A stretch of DNA of 64,000 bases from Hoyosella levis (GTDB lineage Bacteria > Actinomycetota > Actinomycetes > Mycobacteriales > Mycobacteriaceae). The stretch lies in NCBI RefSeq assembly GCF_026008515.1, contig NZ_BQYM01000009.1, forward strand, positions 124,001-188,000, written 5' to 3'. How positions within the stretch are numbered: the first letter of the stretch is position 1; every line of letters starts with the position of its first letter. The position numbers and the translations under genes were made by a program. Of this stretch, positions 1-11,600 are shown one piece after another. The notes below the pieces were generated by a model. That model saw nothing but the letters and a program-made list of their open reading frames with translations. It searched no databases and was not told where the DNA came from.

Positions 1-1
1 G

Positions 2-364
2 CCGATCGATCGGGCGGATGTGGCGGCCTCCTTCCAGGAGGCCGTGGCGGATGTGCTGTCGATGAAGCTGGTGCGCGCCGCGGGCGATATGGGTGTTGGC
101 ACGGTGGTCATCAGTGGGGGAGTCGCAGCGAACTCCCGGCTGCGCGCTCTCGCGGAGGAGCGATGCGCGGCCGCGGGGCTGGAGCTGCGGATCCCGCGGC
201 CGCGGTTGTGCACGGACAACGGGGCCATGATCGCGTCGCTGGGCGCGCACCTGATCGCTGCCGGAGCGGAGCCGTCTAGCTTGCTGGTAGCGACCGATCC
301 CGCGCTCTCAGTGCAGGTGAGCCAGGTATCCGGCCCTGGTCCCGGGCAGGCCGTGGCGGTGTAG
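2..364 (+). CDS. tsaD: tRNA N6-threonylcarbamoyladenosine synthase TsaD, C-terminal part
   Basis: The C-terminal roughly 120 residues of TsaD (Gcp/YgjD/Kae1). With TsaB and TsaE it transfers threonylcarbamoyl from threonylcarbamoyl-AMP to A37 of ANN-decoding tRNAs in the cytoplasm. The frame is open at the window edge, so the GTG at 20 is internal and the real start lies outside. Diagnostic stretches are [23 protein letters not shown] and [10 protein letters not shown], the last being part of the ASKHA nucleotide/metal site. The final 20 or so residues are low-complexity. It lies directly upstream of groES-groEL1, the same order as Rv3419c-Rv3418c-Rv3417c in M. tuberculosis. The family assignment is firm; only the truncation limits it. 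Confidence 0.95.
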   Translation, partial: PIDRADVAASFQEAVADVLSMKLVRAAGDMGVGTVVISGGVAANSRLRALAEERCAAAGLELRIPRPRLCTDNGAMIASLGAHLIAAGAEPSSLLVATDPALSVQVSQVSGPGPGQAVAV

Positions 365-422
365 TGGTTGGTGCGCGCGTTCCGTTCGCTGCAAGCTAAC
401 GACATTCATCCACGCCTGCCTT

Positions 423-454
423 GAGTGCTAGCACTCTCGTGTATAGAGTGCTAG
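423..454 (+). promoter_or_regulatory. CIRCE operator (HrcA site) upstream of groES, with an extra half-site
   Basis: A perfect CIRCE inverted repeat runs from 428 to 454: CTAGCACTC, a 9-nt spacer, then GAGTGCTAG. HrcA repressor binds this element in front of groE operons. A further GAGTGC at 423-428 makes GAGTGCTAGCACTC a 14-bp palindrome, so three half-sites are present. groES starts 123 bp downstream, which implies HrcA repression relieved by heat shock. The operator is seen directly; the regulator is inferred from the known family. Confidence 0.93.
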
Positions 455-576
455 GTGACGCAGAATTGGTCCCGGCACCCGCGACGACGGGGCTCGAAGA
501 CGTGTCGCGAATCGTAGAACGAACCGAGCTGCCCGCAACGGGCGGGCATCACACCCAATAACGTGGAGGGTTCAAC

Positions 577-879
577 GTGGCGAGCGTGAACATCAAGCCG
601 CTCGAGGACAAGATCCTCGTCCAGACGAACGAAGCGGAGACGACTACTGCTTCCGGTCTGGTCATCCCAGATACCGCCAAGGAGAAGCCTCAGGAAGGCA
701 CCGTCATCGCAGTGGGCCCCGGCCGCTGGGACGATGCGGGCGCCAAGCGCATCCCCCTGGATGTGCAGGAAGGCGATGTCGTCATCTACAGCAAGTACGG
801 TGGCACCGAGATCAAGTACGCCGGCGAGGAGTACCTCATTCTCTCGGCCCGCGACATTCTCGCTGTCGTGTCCAAGTGA
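577..879 (+). CDS. groES: co-chaperonin GroES (Cpn10)
   Basis: A 100-residue GroES that caps the GroEL ring during ATP-driven folding in the cytoplasm. The start is GTG with GGAGGG at 565-570, six bases upstream. Family hallmarks are the N-terminal [11 protein letters not shown] strand, the mobile loop around [10 protein letters not shown] and the C-terminal [13 protein letters not shown] strand. Length is typical. A CIRCE element lies upstream and groEL1 downstream, separated by 155 bp that contain a GC-rich hairpin at 911-959. That gap is unusually long for a groES-groEL pair and could allow partial termination between them. Confidence 0.97.
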   Translation: MASVNIKPLEDKILVQTNEAETTTASGLVIPDTAKEKPQEGTVIAVGPGRWDDAGAKRIPLDVQEGDVVIYSKYGGTEIKYAGEEYLILSARDILAVVSK

Positions 880-910
880 CACACGTTCACTGAAGATGTG
901 ACCCCCTTGT

Positions 911-959
911 GCGAGCCCCGGAGCCGAGGCCAGTCAGGCCATGGTCGCCGGGGCTTCGC
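911..959 (+). terminator. GC-rich hairpin between groES and groEL1
   Basis: The arms AGCCCCGG (914-921) and CCGGGGCT (948-955) pair perfectly. The stem extends outward through GCG/CGC with one bulged base, and a second small GGCC/GGCC hairpin sits in the loop. A short run of four Ts follows at 960-963. It could be an attenuating terminator or an mRNA processing/stability element separating the two chaperonin cistrons; sequence alone cannot distinguish these. Confidence 0.45.
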
Positions 960-1016
960 ATTTTCCCAAGAGCTGGCGGGCGCGGGCACCGTGCCGACGC
1001 GCAGCCGGCCAGTTGA

Positions 1017-2645
<1,629 letters not shown>

Positions 2646-2665
2646 TCACTGGCACTGATCTCGGG

Positions 2666-2707
2666 CCGCTCGGCTCTGCATGAAGCCCGCTCGGCTCTGC
2701 ATGAAGC
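2666..2707. repeat. 21-bp perfect tandem duplication after groEL1
   Basis: A 21-bp unit at 2666-2686 (starting CCGCTCGGCTCTGCATG) is repeated exactly at 2687-2707, just before the groEL1 terminator. No function is evident. It is probably a recent slippage duplication in the 3' untranslated region. Confidence 0.85.
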
Positions 2708-2710
2708 ACA

Positions 2711-2742
2711 GGGTGCCAGCACCATTGATGGTGCTGGCACCC
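2711..2742. terminator. intrinsic terminator between convergent groEL1 and whiB
   Basis: Two perfectly complementary 14-base arms (2711-2724 and 2729-2742) enclose a TTGA loop and are followed by TTGTTG. It lies between convergent groEL1 and whiB and can serve both strands. Confidence 0.88.
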
Positions 2743-2763
2743 TTGTTGCTGGATAGGGTGGCG

Positions 2764-3057
2764 CTACGCGATGTTGCGGGACTGCTTCATCCTCAGGTGG
2801 TGCAGCCTCTCGGACTCGGACATGCCGCCCCAGATGCCGTAGGGCTCCCCGACGGTCAAGGCGTGCTCCCGGCATTGCGCTAGCACGGGGCATCGGTAGC
2901 ACAGCGCCTTGGCGCGGAGCTCGCGCTCGTGCCGCGCTCGTCCACGCTCGCCATCGGGATGGAAGAAGACCGACGAGTCCACCCCGCGGCAGAGGCCGTG
3001 CCGCTGCCAATCCCAATGATCGATGATCGGCCCAGGGAGCTGGTGGGGCTGCGGCAT
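2764..3057 (-). CDS. whiB3: WhiB-family iron-sulfur transcription factor, WhiB3-like
   Basis: A 97-residue Wbl protein that binds a redox-sensitive [4Fe-4S] cluster and acts with the primary sigma factor. Four cluster cysteines are visible at C23, C53, C56 and C62 (C-x29-C-x2-C-x5-C). The GIWGG turn lies near residues 75-79, followed by a basic C-terminal helix. The start is set by AGGAGA six bases upstream of ATG at 3057 and by the MPQPHQLPGP N-terminus, which matches WhiB3 (Rv3416). The context groEL1/whiB3/Rv3415c-like/sigD also matches M. tuberculosis. WhiB3 regulates redox balance and lipid metabolism there; the same role here is inferred. Confidence 0.93.
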   Translation of the reverse strand: MPQPHQLPGPIIDHWDWQRHGLCRGVDSSVFFHPDGERGRARHERELRAKALCYRCPVLAQCREHALTVGEPYGIWGGMSESERLHHLRMKQSRNIA

Positions 3058-3506
3058 ATCTTCTCCTTTGTCCTGCATGTCCGAATTAGGATCGGAAAGA
3101 ATTCCCCTATGAAGCGGCAAGAATAGTTTGGGGTCGATCAGGCATCACCTTATGTGCTGCAAAGAAAAACCGTCAACCCTCCGGGTCGCGCGACGTCATC
3201 AATGCTGGTATCTCCAGTAGGGGAAACCGAGGAGCTTGCGACGTCGCCTCACGCTCGTCGCGGGACTCTAGCATGTAATCCCAGTTCAAACGTGTAATGT
3301 GTGACTGGCGCCGCAACCTCATCGAGGGGCGGGCGGGGTGGCCTCGCCTTGGTGGATGGAAAACGCTTGACCAAAATCACATACCGCCTCGAACATTCAA
3401 GCGTGGTAATAGTTTCATCTAGTTTAAAATTTGTTTACCGAAGTGTGAACGTATGGCGTGGGATCCCGCTGGGCGGTGCATCCGAATCTCGGGGAAGGAG
3501 TGCTGC
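3058..3506. other. 449-bp divergent intergenic region with an AT-rich core
   Basis: This is the divergent spacer between whiB and the Rv3415c-like gene, so it must hold promoters for both strands. The segment around 3370-3440 is clearly AT-richer than its surroundings, with TTTAAAATTTG near 3423-3433. The only credible reading frames are the two flanking genes. I could not assign -35/-10 boxes or a palindromic operator with confidence. Confidence 0.5.
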
Positions 3507-4283
3507 ATGGAGCTGCTCGATGCGTGGACGCGGGCCGTGGACCTGGGAGCCCGTGGGCGCTACGCGGCGGCCCGGCGGCTGCTCGAGGACATCGAGCGCG
3601 CGGCTGCTCCATCCCCGGCCCTGCCCAGCGGGATAGCGGTGCGATCGCTCGCCCTGAGCACGGCCGCATCGCTCGATCGCCAGCTCGGCCACTACCGGCG
3701 CGCGGCGGTGCACGACGGTGCCGCGGCGCGGATCGCGATATCGGCGGATCGCGGCGCCCTCTCGGTGGCCCCCGCTGGTCTCGCGGATGAGGCCTGGTGC
3801 GACGCGATGACCGGGCTCGCGGCGGATATGCTCGGATCTTTCCGGATGAGCACGGTGGACGTCCTGCTCGCCCGCGTGCAGGAGCGGCTGGACGGGATCC
3901 CGTCCGGGGCGCTCTGGCGGCAGCGTGTGCGGCTCTCCTGGGTACGGGCCGAGCGGGCGCTGTTCTCCGGAACCGGGGCGTCCATTGTCGACGTCGCGCG
4001 CGCTGCGGTGCGGCTGTCGGTGGAGGCTGGATCGGAGCGGCATCGCATCAAGTCGGAGCTCATCCTGGCCGCAGCGCTCGGCGCGGGCGGGCAAGCAGCG
4101 GAATCGCTGGAGCTCGGCGCGCGGTGCCATCGGGATGCCGCGGCCGCTGGCCTGCTGCCGCTTGCCTGGGCCGCGGCGATGCTGCTCTCGAGCGACCCTG
4201 CCCCCGAGCGGTCACGATGGTGGCAGGAGCGTGCCGCTGAGGGAAGGCTGGCCATGGAGCGGAGAGGCGGGAGGTTCGCATGA
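3507..4283 (+). CDS. conserved hypothetical protein, Rv3415c-like
   Basis: A 258-residue soluble, alanine- and arginine-rich, probably all-helical protein. ATG at 3507 is chosen because AAGGAG ends six bases before it; an upstream in-frame ATG at 3453 lacks a ribosome site. I see no catalytic motif, membrane segment or signal peptide. The repeated helix pairs (ARGRYAAARRLLEDIERA, GQAAESLELGARCHRDAAAAG) look like TPR-type repeats. Position between whiB3 and sigD identifies it as the counterpart of M. tuberculosis Rv3415c, which has no established function. A role in WhiB or SigD signalling is guilt by position only. Confidence 0.72.
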   Translation: MELLDAWTRAVDLGARGRYAAARRLLEDIERAAAPSPALPSGIAVRSLALSTAASLDRQLGHYRRAAVHDGAAARIAISADRGALSVAPAGLADEAWCDAMTGLAADMLGSFRMSTVDVLLARVQERLDGIPSGALWRQRVRLSWVRAERALFSGTGASIVDVARAAVRLSVEAGSERHRIKSELILAAALGAGGQAAESLELGARCHRDAAAAGLLPLAWAAAMLLSSDPAPERSRWWQERAAEGRLAMERRGGRFA

Positions 4284-4386
4284 GCGGGCTGCAGATGGGT
4301 GACAGGAAGCTCGTTGTCGGCGGCTGCCGGTATTGTCGTATGGATACCAATGACACGCTGGCAACCCAAGGGTGCGACCTCGACGT

Positions 4387-5064
4387 ATGACTAAAGCACA
4401 CAAGCTGGTCCCCGGCGGGGACACACCTGGAGAAGGTGCGCGCGATTCAGGGGACTCGCGTGTAACACCTGCTCCTCATCATGCGATGACACTGTCAGAT
4501 GAGGAGCTCACGCTTGCCGTCGCTGCAGCCAGCAAAGGCGACAGGAAGGCTCTCTCGACTGTTTTGGAGACGATCCGTCCCCCGGTGTTCCGCTATTGCC
4601 GGGCTCGGATCGGATTGGGAGAGCGCGGGAACGTATCCGCCGACGATGTGGCGCAGGAGGTGTGCATGGCCGTCATGACAGCCCTTCCCCGGTATCGGGA
4701 CCAGGGGCGCCCGTTCATGTCGTTCGTCTATGGCATCGCTGCCCACAAGGTCGCGGACGCGCACCGCGGAACAGCGCGGAACCGGCAGGACCCGACAGCC
4801 GATATGCCAGATTTCGCCTCATCCGCAGAGGGGCCCGAGGATCACGCGTTGCTCGGTGAATCCTCCCGGCGGGTGCAGGAACTCCTGGACTCTCTCTCGC
4901 CAGAGCAGCGGGAAATACTCATCCTCCGCGTCATCGAGGGCGTTTCGGCCGCCGAGGCCGCGGAGATCGTAGGCAGTACCGCTGGTGCCGTGCGCGTGGC
5001 ACAGCATCGTGCTCTGGCAAAGCTGAAGAAATCAATGGGGAGAGTAGGTGACATCGATGGCTAG
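4387..5064 (+). CDS. sigD: ECF RNA polymerase sigma factor SigD
   Basis: About 225 residues. Region 2 contains ETIRPPVFRYCRARIG and VSADDVAQEVCMAVMTALPRYRD; region 4 contains SPEQREILILRVIEGVSAAEAAEIVGSTAGAVRVAQHRAL with a helix-turn-helix. These stretches match M. tuberculosis SigD closely. The start is uncertain: ATG 4387 lacks a clear Shine-Dalgarno and ATG 4486 would give a shorter protein nearer the core domain. The downstream rsdA-type gene overlaps its end, so sigma and anti-sigma are co-translated. SigD is held at the membrane by RsdA and released by proteolysis; in mycobacteria it supports ribosome and chaperone gene expression. Confidence 0.92.
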   Translation: MTKAHKLVPGGDTPGEGARDSGDSRVTPAPHHAMTLSDEELTLAVAAASKGDRKALSTVLETIRPPVFRYCRARIGLGERGNVSADDVAQEVCMAVMTALPRYRDQGRPFMSFVYGIAAHKVADAHRGTARNRQDPTADMPDFASSAEGPEDHALLGESSRRVQELLDSLSPEQREILILRVIEGVSAAEAAEIVGSTAGAVRVAQHRALAKLKKSMGRVGDIDG

Positions 5065-6337
5065 GCGCAATGACGACGGCACGACCGGCGACCGCGTCGG
5101 CCGCGATCCAGAGGACCTGTCACAGGGGGTTGGCCAGGGCGAGGAAGCATCGATACCGGATATTGGCGATCTGCTCGCCGATGACGCGTTCCTCGACGCG
5201 CTCGCCCGGGGCATCGAGCAGGACACTGCGTCGGAGGACGCACTGTCCGGGGACACTGCCGCGCTTGCTGGACTTCTCGGGGACTGGCGGAACGACATCA
5301 TGTCGGCACCACTTCCGCCCGCCCCGTCACTCGATGAGGTCGAGGCCGCGATGCAGCGTGCCGCTGGCCCGGCTGCCGTGGCTTCGGCCAAGCCCGGCCA
5401 GGGCGGGCCTGGTAGGCGTTCTACCCGGTGGCTCTCGTCCGTCGCTGGCGTTGCTGCGGCCGCCGCAGTGGTCCTCGGAGGGCTTGCTGTGGTCTCGCAG
5501 AACGCGCAGCCAGGCGATCCGCTCTGGGGCTTCCGCCAGCAGATCCACGGCTCGAGCGAAACCACGGTGATGGTCGCGGGCCTGTGGAACGAGCTCGAGC
5601 AGGCGGAGCGCGCGCTCGAATCGGGGGACATGGCCCAGGTGCAACGCATCCTGAGCGAGGTAGCACCACGGATAGGCCAGCTTCAGGGGTCGGACCAGGA
5701 CACGCTGACCAGCAAGTTCCAGCAACTCAGCGAGAACCTGCAGCAGAATCCGAGAGACCTTGACCGGATTCTCGACATGCCCCGTCCCGCTGCTCCCGCA
5801 GCGACCTCGGACGAGGAGACCAGCGAGCCACCACGAGGGCAGCTCCCGACTGGTGTCGTGATCCCCGGACTGCCAACCGATTTTCCGACCAACTTCCCGA
5901 CCCAGCTGCCCACTGGGTTGCCGGTACCGGATTTCACGGTTGATCCGGAAGTGCTCTTGAACAACCCGTGGAACCCGGGCCCGGAAGCTTCGGCGACACC
6001 TGGAGCGAGCCAGCCGCCGGCTACCACGACGGGGCAGGACGGCACGAGCACTGCGCCGACCACAACGGGGACGCCTTCCACGACGACGGGGAAGGAGACG
6101 CCGGGGAAGACGACGGCAGGGGCAACCACGGGAGCCAGCTCGGCACCGAGCTCGACGACCACAAGTGTTCGCCCGACGTCACCCCGTGCCTCCGCTACCA
6201 CTGCTGGGGCGCCGGTTCCTGATGACATCCAGGTAGAGCTCGACGATGTGGCGACCTCGACCAGCGAGGCTGCACCCGATGGGCCCGCCGATGGACCCGG
6301 AGGACAGGTCACTGTTCCCGGCGTCCCCGGTTCCTAG
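5057..6337 (+). CDS. rsdA: anti-sigma-D factor RsdA, membrane-anchored, with Thr/Pro-rich tail
   Basis: About 426 residues with three parts. A cytoplasmic N-terminus (roughly 30-85) carries the sigma-binding stretch DIGDLLADDAFLDALARG and LLGDWRNDI. One membrane span follows at about 122-145 (Ala/Val/Gly-rich, after RRSTRW). The extracytoplasmic region opens with QPGDPLWGF and ends in a long Pro/Thr/Ser tail with LPT and FPT repeats. It is the Rv3413c counterpart but has a longer tail. Start ATG 5057 has AGTAGG eight bases upstream; GTG 5048 is an alternative. Either start overlaps sigD, implying coupling. The Thr-rich tail could be glycosylated and cross the cell wall, an inference from composition. 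Confidence 0.87.
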   Translation: MARRNDDGTTGDRVGRDPEDLSQGVGQGEEASIPDIGDLLADDAFLDALARGIEQDTASEDALSGDTAALAGLLGDWRNDIMSAPLPPAPSLDEVEAAMQRAAGPAAVASAKPGQGGPGRRSTRWLSSVAGVAAAAAVVLGGLAVVSQNAQPGDPLWGFRQQIHGSSETTVMVAGLWNELEQAERALESGDMAQVQRILSEVAPRIGQLQGSDQDTLTSKFQQLSENLQQNPRDLDRILDMPRPAAPAATSDEETSEPPRGQLPTGVVIPGLPTDFPTNFPTQLPTGLPVPDFTVDPEVLLNNPWNPGPEASATPGASQPPATTTGQDGTSTAPTTTGTPSTTTGKETPGKTTAGATTGASSAPSSTTTSVRPTSPRASATTAGAPVPDDIQVELDDVATSTSEAAPDGPADGPGGQVTVPGVPGS

Positions 6338-6347
6338 AAGCTCTGCA

Positions 6348-6404
6348 CACACGAACAAGGCCCCTGCTCGGATATCAATCCCGAGCAGGGGCCTTGTTCG
6401 TGTG
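6348..6404. terminator. very strong bidirectional terminator, 24-bp perfect stem
   Basis: Arms at 6348-6371 and 6381-6404 are perfectly complementary over 24 bases with a 9-base loop. The element sits between the convergent rsdA and DUF5319 genes and should stop transcription from both sides. A perfect stem this long is uncommon for an intrinsic terminator. Confidence 0.9.
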
Positions 6405-6516
6405 CTGTAGCGAACGAGGCGCGTGGCGAATACTGGCCACCACGCTCGCGGCCTATCCAGTGGGAGACACATGGGCAAGCAGGCAGCGGGTCGCGCGATC
6501 GGTCGCCCGCTGCCTG

Positions 6517-8856
<2,340 letters not shown>

Positions 8857-8969
8857 AGCCTCCACTGGGCCGATGGGTCGCAGCGATTCCACAGCGGCCC
8901 GGCCATGCGAGCGCAGCACGCCCATCGGTTCGGGCAACGAGCACGGACACAGCAGAGAAGGGAACGCGG

Positions 8970-10103
8970 GTGCAGGACCACGTAGAGATCGGCATGGGGC
9001 GTTCCGCGCGACGTACCTACGAGCTCGCGGATATCAACATCGTTCCCTCCCGCCGGACCCGGTCCGCCAAGGAGGTGTCCACGGCCTGGCAGCTCGATGC
9101 CTACAAGTTCGAGATGCCCGTGCTGGCGCACCCGACCGATGCCGTGGTCTCGCCCAGCATGGCGATCGAGCTCGGCAAGCGCGGCGGGCTCGGCGTGCTC
9201 AACGCGGAAGGCCTGTGGGGGCGCCACGCGGATGTCGACGCGCGCCTCTCGGAGGTTGTCGGCCTCGCTGACGATGAGGTCCATCCCACCAAGGCGATCC
9301 GCAAGCTCCAGGAGCTGCACGCGGCGCCCATCAAGACAGGCTTGCTCGGTGCCGCGGTCGCACAGGTCCGCGATGTCGGCATCACCACGGCAGTGCGGGT
9401 GAGCCCGCAGAACGCCCGGTGGCTCACCCCCGTTCTCCTCGAGGCCGGTATCGACCTCCTCGTCATCCAGGGCACGATCATCTCGGCCGAGCATGTGTCC
9501 ACCAACGAGCCGCTGAACCTCAAGCGGTTCATCGCCGAGCTTGATGTCCCTGTTGTTGCTGGCGGGGTCAGCGACCATCGCACCGCGCTGCACCTGATGC
9601 GCACTGGCGCTGCCGGAGTGATCGTGGGCTATGGCGCATCCGCGGCGACCACCACGCGCGAGGTCCTGGGCATTGGCGTGCCGATGGCGACAGCGATCGC
9701 GGATGCCGCCGCGGCCCGGCGGGAGTACCTCGACGAGACCGGTGGCCGCTACGTGCACGTCATCGCCGACGGGGACCTGCATTCCTCCAGCGACGTCGCC
9801 AAGGCCATTGGCTGCGGCGCGGACGCTGTCGCGCTGGGCTCGCTGCTCGCGGCAGCGCGCGAGGCGCCCGGCATGGGCTGGTACTGGCCATCCGTGGCCG
9901 CCCATCCCTCGATGCCACGTGGGACCATCGCGCGCTTCTATGACAAGGGCGAGCAAGCGCCGCTCGACAATGTCCTCAATGGGCCCTCGCACGACCCATT
10001 CGGTTCCACCAACATCGTGGGCGGGCTGCGCCGGGCCATGGCCAAGGCCGGATACTCGGACCTGAAGGAATTCCAGAAGGTCGGGCTGTCCGTACGGGGG
10101 TGA
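8970..10103 (+). CDS. guaB3: GuaB3, IMP dehydrogenase family protein without CBS domains
   Basis: 377 residues, GTG start with GAAGGGAA upstream. It is an IMPDH/GMPR-type barrel (ELADINIVPSRRTR, MAIELGKRGGLGVLNAEG, PVVAGGVSDHRTALHLMRTGAAGVIVGYG) lacking both CBS domains. At the position of the IMPDH loop GSICTT this protein reads GASAATTT, so the usual catalytic cysteine is absent there. The same feature is typical of the conserved guaB3 (Rv3410c) partner of guaB2 in this order, whose reaction is not settled for actinobacteria. Annotating it as an active IMP dehydrogenase would be unsafe. Confidence 0.9.
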   Translation: MQDHVEIGMGRSARRTYELADINIVPSRRTRSAKEVSTAWQLDAYKFEMPVLAHPTDAVVSPSMAIELGKRGGLGVLNAEGLWGRHADVDARLSEVVGLADDEVHPTKAIRKLQELHAAPIKTGLLGAAVAQVRDVGITTAVRVSPQNARWLTPVLLEAGIDLLVIQGTIISAEHVSTNEPLNLKRFIAELDVPVVAGGVSDHRTALHLMRTGAAGVIVGYGASAATTTREVLGIGVPMATAIADAAAARREYLDETGGRYVHVIADGDLHSSSDVAKAIGCGADAVALGSLLAAAREAPGMGWYWPSVAAHPSMPRGTIARFYDKGEQAPLDNVLNGPSHDPFGSTNIVGGLRRAMAKAGYSDLKEFQKVGLSVRG

Positions 10104-10257
10104 TCCGCTGGCGGATCCGGCGGACGCGCTGGACCAATGCGTTGGTCGAAAGTCCAGGTCGTACTAGCCGGCGGCAGGATGGTTCCGGGATGATGATCGG
10201 GGCAGGGAGTATCCTGAGCCGTGCAGAGTTCTTCGACGACCCTTCGGGGGGAGATCA

Positions 10258-10707
10258 TTGATCGCGAGAAACACTAGTAGCGCGCAAAGCGGAATCTCGG
10301 TCGATATATCCATCCGTGCCGATATCCACTACCTCCCCGTGTTCCGGGAGGTCGTGAAGTCCGTGGCGCATGCGTCGGGCTTCGACCCGGACAGCATCGA
10401 CGACGTGCAGCTCGCGGTGGACGAGGTAGCAGCGACCCTCATCGAGATCTCTGCCGTGGGAGCAGAAGTGAGTTGCTCCGTCGAGGACAACCGGGGAGAG
10501 CTCTGCGTCACGATGACGGCGAAGTGTGCTGCCGCGCCGCTGCCCCGCAGCAATAGCTTTCGCTGGCATGTGGTGCGCACCCTTGCTGATGTCCTTGACT
10601 GGCGCCAGGAGGCCCACACGGAGGAAGAACATGTGCTCCACAATGGAAAGTGCCCCACCACCACGGTCCAGATTGTGAAGCGAAAGGCATCACCTGACTG
10701 TGAGTGA
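10258..10707 (+). CDS. RsbW-like anti-sigma factor (HATPase_c_2)
   Basis: 149 residues; TTG start 4-5 bases after GGGGGGAG (10246-10253). The protein resembles serine-kinase anti-sigma factors of the RsbW/UsfX type: an N-terminal strand VDISIRADIHYLPVFREVV, then DDVQLAVDEVAATLIE, the N-box-like region. Its Asn is replaced by an aspartate/glutamate-rich DEVAATL, and the later glycine box is weak, as in UsfX. The stop overlaps the sigF-like start by 8 bases, so the two are translationally coupled, the classic anti-sigma/sigma arrangement. Kinase activity towards a STAS antagonist is plausible but not evident from motifs. Confidence 0.82.
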   Translation: MIARNTSSAQSGISVDISIRADIHYLPVFREVVKSVAHASGFDPDSIDDVQLAVDEVAATLIEISAVGAEVSCSVEDNRGELCVTMTAKCAAAPLPRSNSFRWHVVRTLADVLDWRQEAHTEEEHVLHNGKCPTTTVQIVKRKASPDCE

Positions 10708-11461
10708 ACCTGACTATTCGGGTATCCCAGACCTCATTGCCCGGTTGAGGGGAATGGACGATCGCGACGAAGAGGCGATCACGCTCCGGGAAGAGATCAT
10801 CGCCCATTGCGTGCCTCTCGCCGAGCACATCTCGTGGCGCTTCGCGCACCGTGGCGAGCCCATCGATGATCTCCAGCAGGTAGCCCTGGTCGGACTGATC
10901 CATGCCGTCGACCGGTTCGATCCCGCCATGGGCGCGGACTTCCTGGCATTCGCCGTGCCGACCATCATGGGGGAGGTGCGGCGGCATTTCCGCGATACGC
11001 GATGGGCGGTGCGGGTGCCACGCAGGCTCCAGGAAGCCCATCTCGCCATCGGCTCGGCCACCTCGGAGCTCGCGCAGCACCTAGGCCGCGAGCCAACTCC
11101 GGAGGAGATCGCCGAGACGCTCGATCTCACGGTCCAGCAGGTCGAGCAGGGGCAAATGGCAGGCAAGGCATTCGTCGCGCAGTCTGCCGACGCGAGCCAG
11201 GGCCATGGTGACGATGACCGGTCGATCCTTGACACGCTCGGTGCCTTTGATGCCGACCTCGAGCAGCTCGAGGACCATGAGGTGCTGCAAGAGGCCCTGG
11301 ACCAGTTGCCCGCGCGGGAGCGCAGCATCATCATCATGCGCTTCTTCGGCAATAACACCCAGGCGCAGATCGCCGAGCACCTAGGCATCTCGCAGATGCA
11401 CGTCTCCCGATTGCTGGCGCGCACCCTGGTCGAGCTGCGGGCGCGGATGGTCAGCGAGTAG
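10700..11461 (+). CDS. sigF: SigF/SigB-type general stress sigma factor
   Basis: A 253-residue group 3 sigma-70 factor. GTG start lies inside the preceding anti-sigma gene. Region 2 reads LAEHISWRFAHRGEPIDDLQQVALVGLIHAVDRFDP and ends with the promoter-melting stretch FLAFAVPTIMGEVRRHFRD; region 3 is AQHLGREPTPEEIAETL; region 4 is LPARERSIIIMRFFGNNTQAQIAEHLGISQMHVSRLLARTL. This matches mycobacterial SigF and Bacillus SigB. Several downstream genes carry promoters of the matching class (GTTTNN-N13-GGGTAK), which makes it the probable master regulator of the following 18 kb. I could not find such a promoter in front of its own operon. Confidence 0.93.
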   Translation: MSEPDYSGIPDLIARLRGMDDRDEEAITLREEIIAHCVPLAEHISWRFAHRGEPIDDLQQVALVGLIHAVDRFDPAMGADFLAFAVPTIMGEVRRHFRDTRWAVRVPRRLQEAHLAIGSATSELAQHLGREPTPEEIAETLDLTVQQVEQGQMAGKAFVAQSADASQGHGDDDRSILDTLGAFDADLEQLEDHEVLQEALDQLPARERSIIIMRFFGNNTQAQIAEHLGISQMHVSRLLARTLVELRARMVSE

Positions 11462-11483
11462 CTCGAGCCCACCGGTGCGCCGC

Positions 11484-11502
11484 CCCGCCCCATTTGGGCG
11501 GG
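11484..11502. terminator. short GC-rich hairpin after sigF
   Basis: CCCGCCC (11484-11490) pairs with GGGCGGG (11496-11502) around a CATTT loop, 22 bases beyond the sigF stop. No T-run follows. It is a plausible weak terminator immediately upstream of the next promoter. Confidence 0.45.
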
Positions 11503-11508
11503 CCGCAG

Positions 11509-11533
11509 GTTTGACGTGCTCATGCTCGGGTAG
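11509..11533 (+). promoter_or_regulatory. SigF-type promoter for the ATP-grasp/CocE pair
   Basis: -35 GTTTGA (11509-11514), 13-bp spacer, -10 GGGTAG (11528-11533). This agrees with the SigB consensus GTTTAA-N12-14-GGGTAT and mycobacterial SigF sites. The ATP-grasp gene starts 67 bp downstream. Confidence 0.75.
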
Positions 11534-11600
11534 CCGACGCTCATTGCACTAGACGGGCTCTATGCCCCATTGCCGGCGCATGAGGAGATGAGCGCTAGCC

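Noticed and set aside
3453-3506. Earlier ATG for the Rv3415c-like gene
   Set aside because: No ribosome site, while AAGGAG sits ideally before ATG 3507.
10181-10212. SigF-like promoter before the rsbW-sigF pair (GGTTCC ... GGGAGTAT)
   Set aside because: The spacing from GTTC to GGGAGT is about 17-19 bp instead of 13-15, and the -10 is poor. It does not fit the pattern seen in the other sites.
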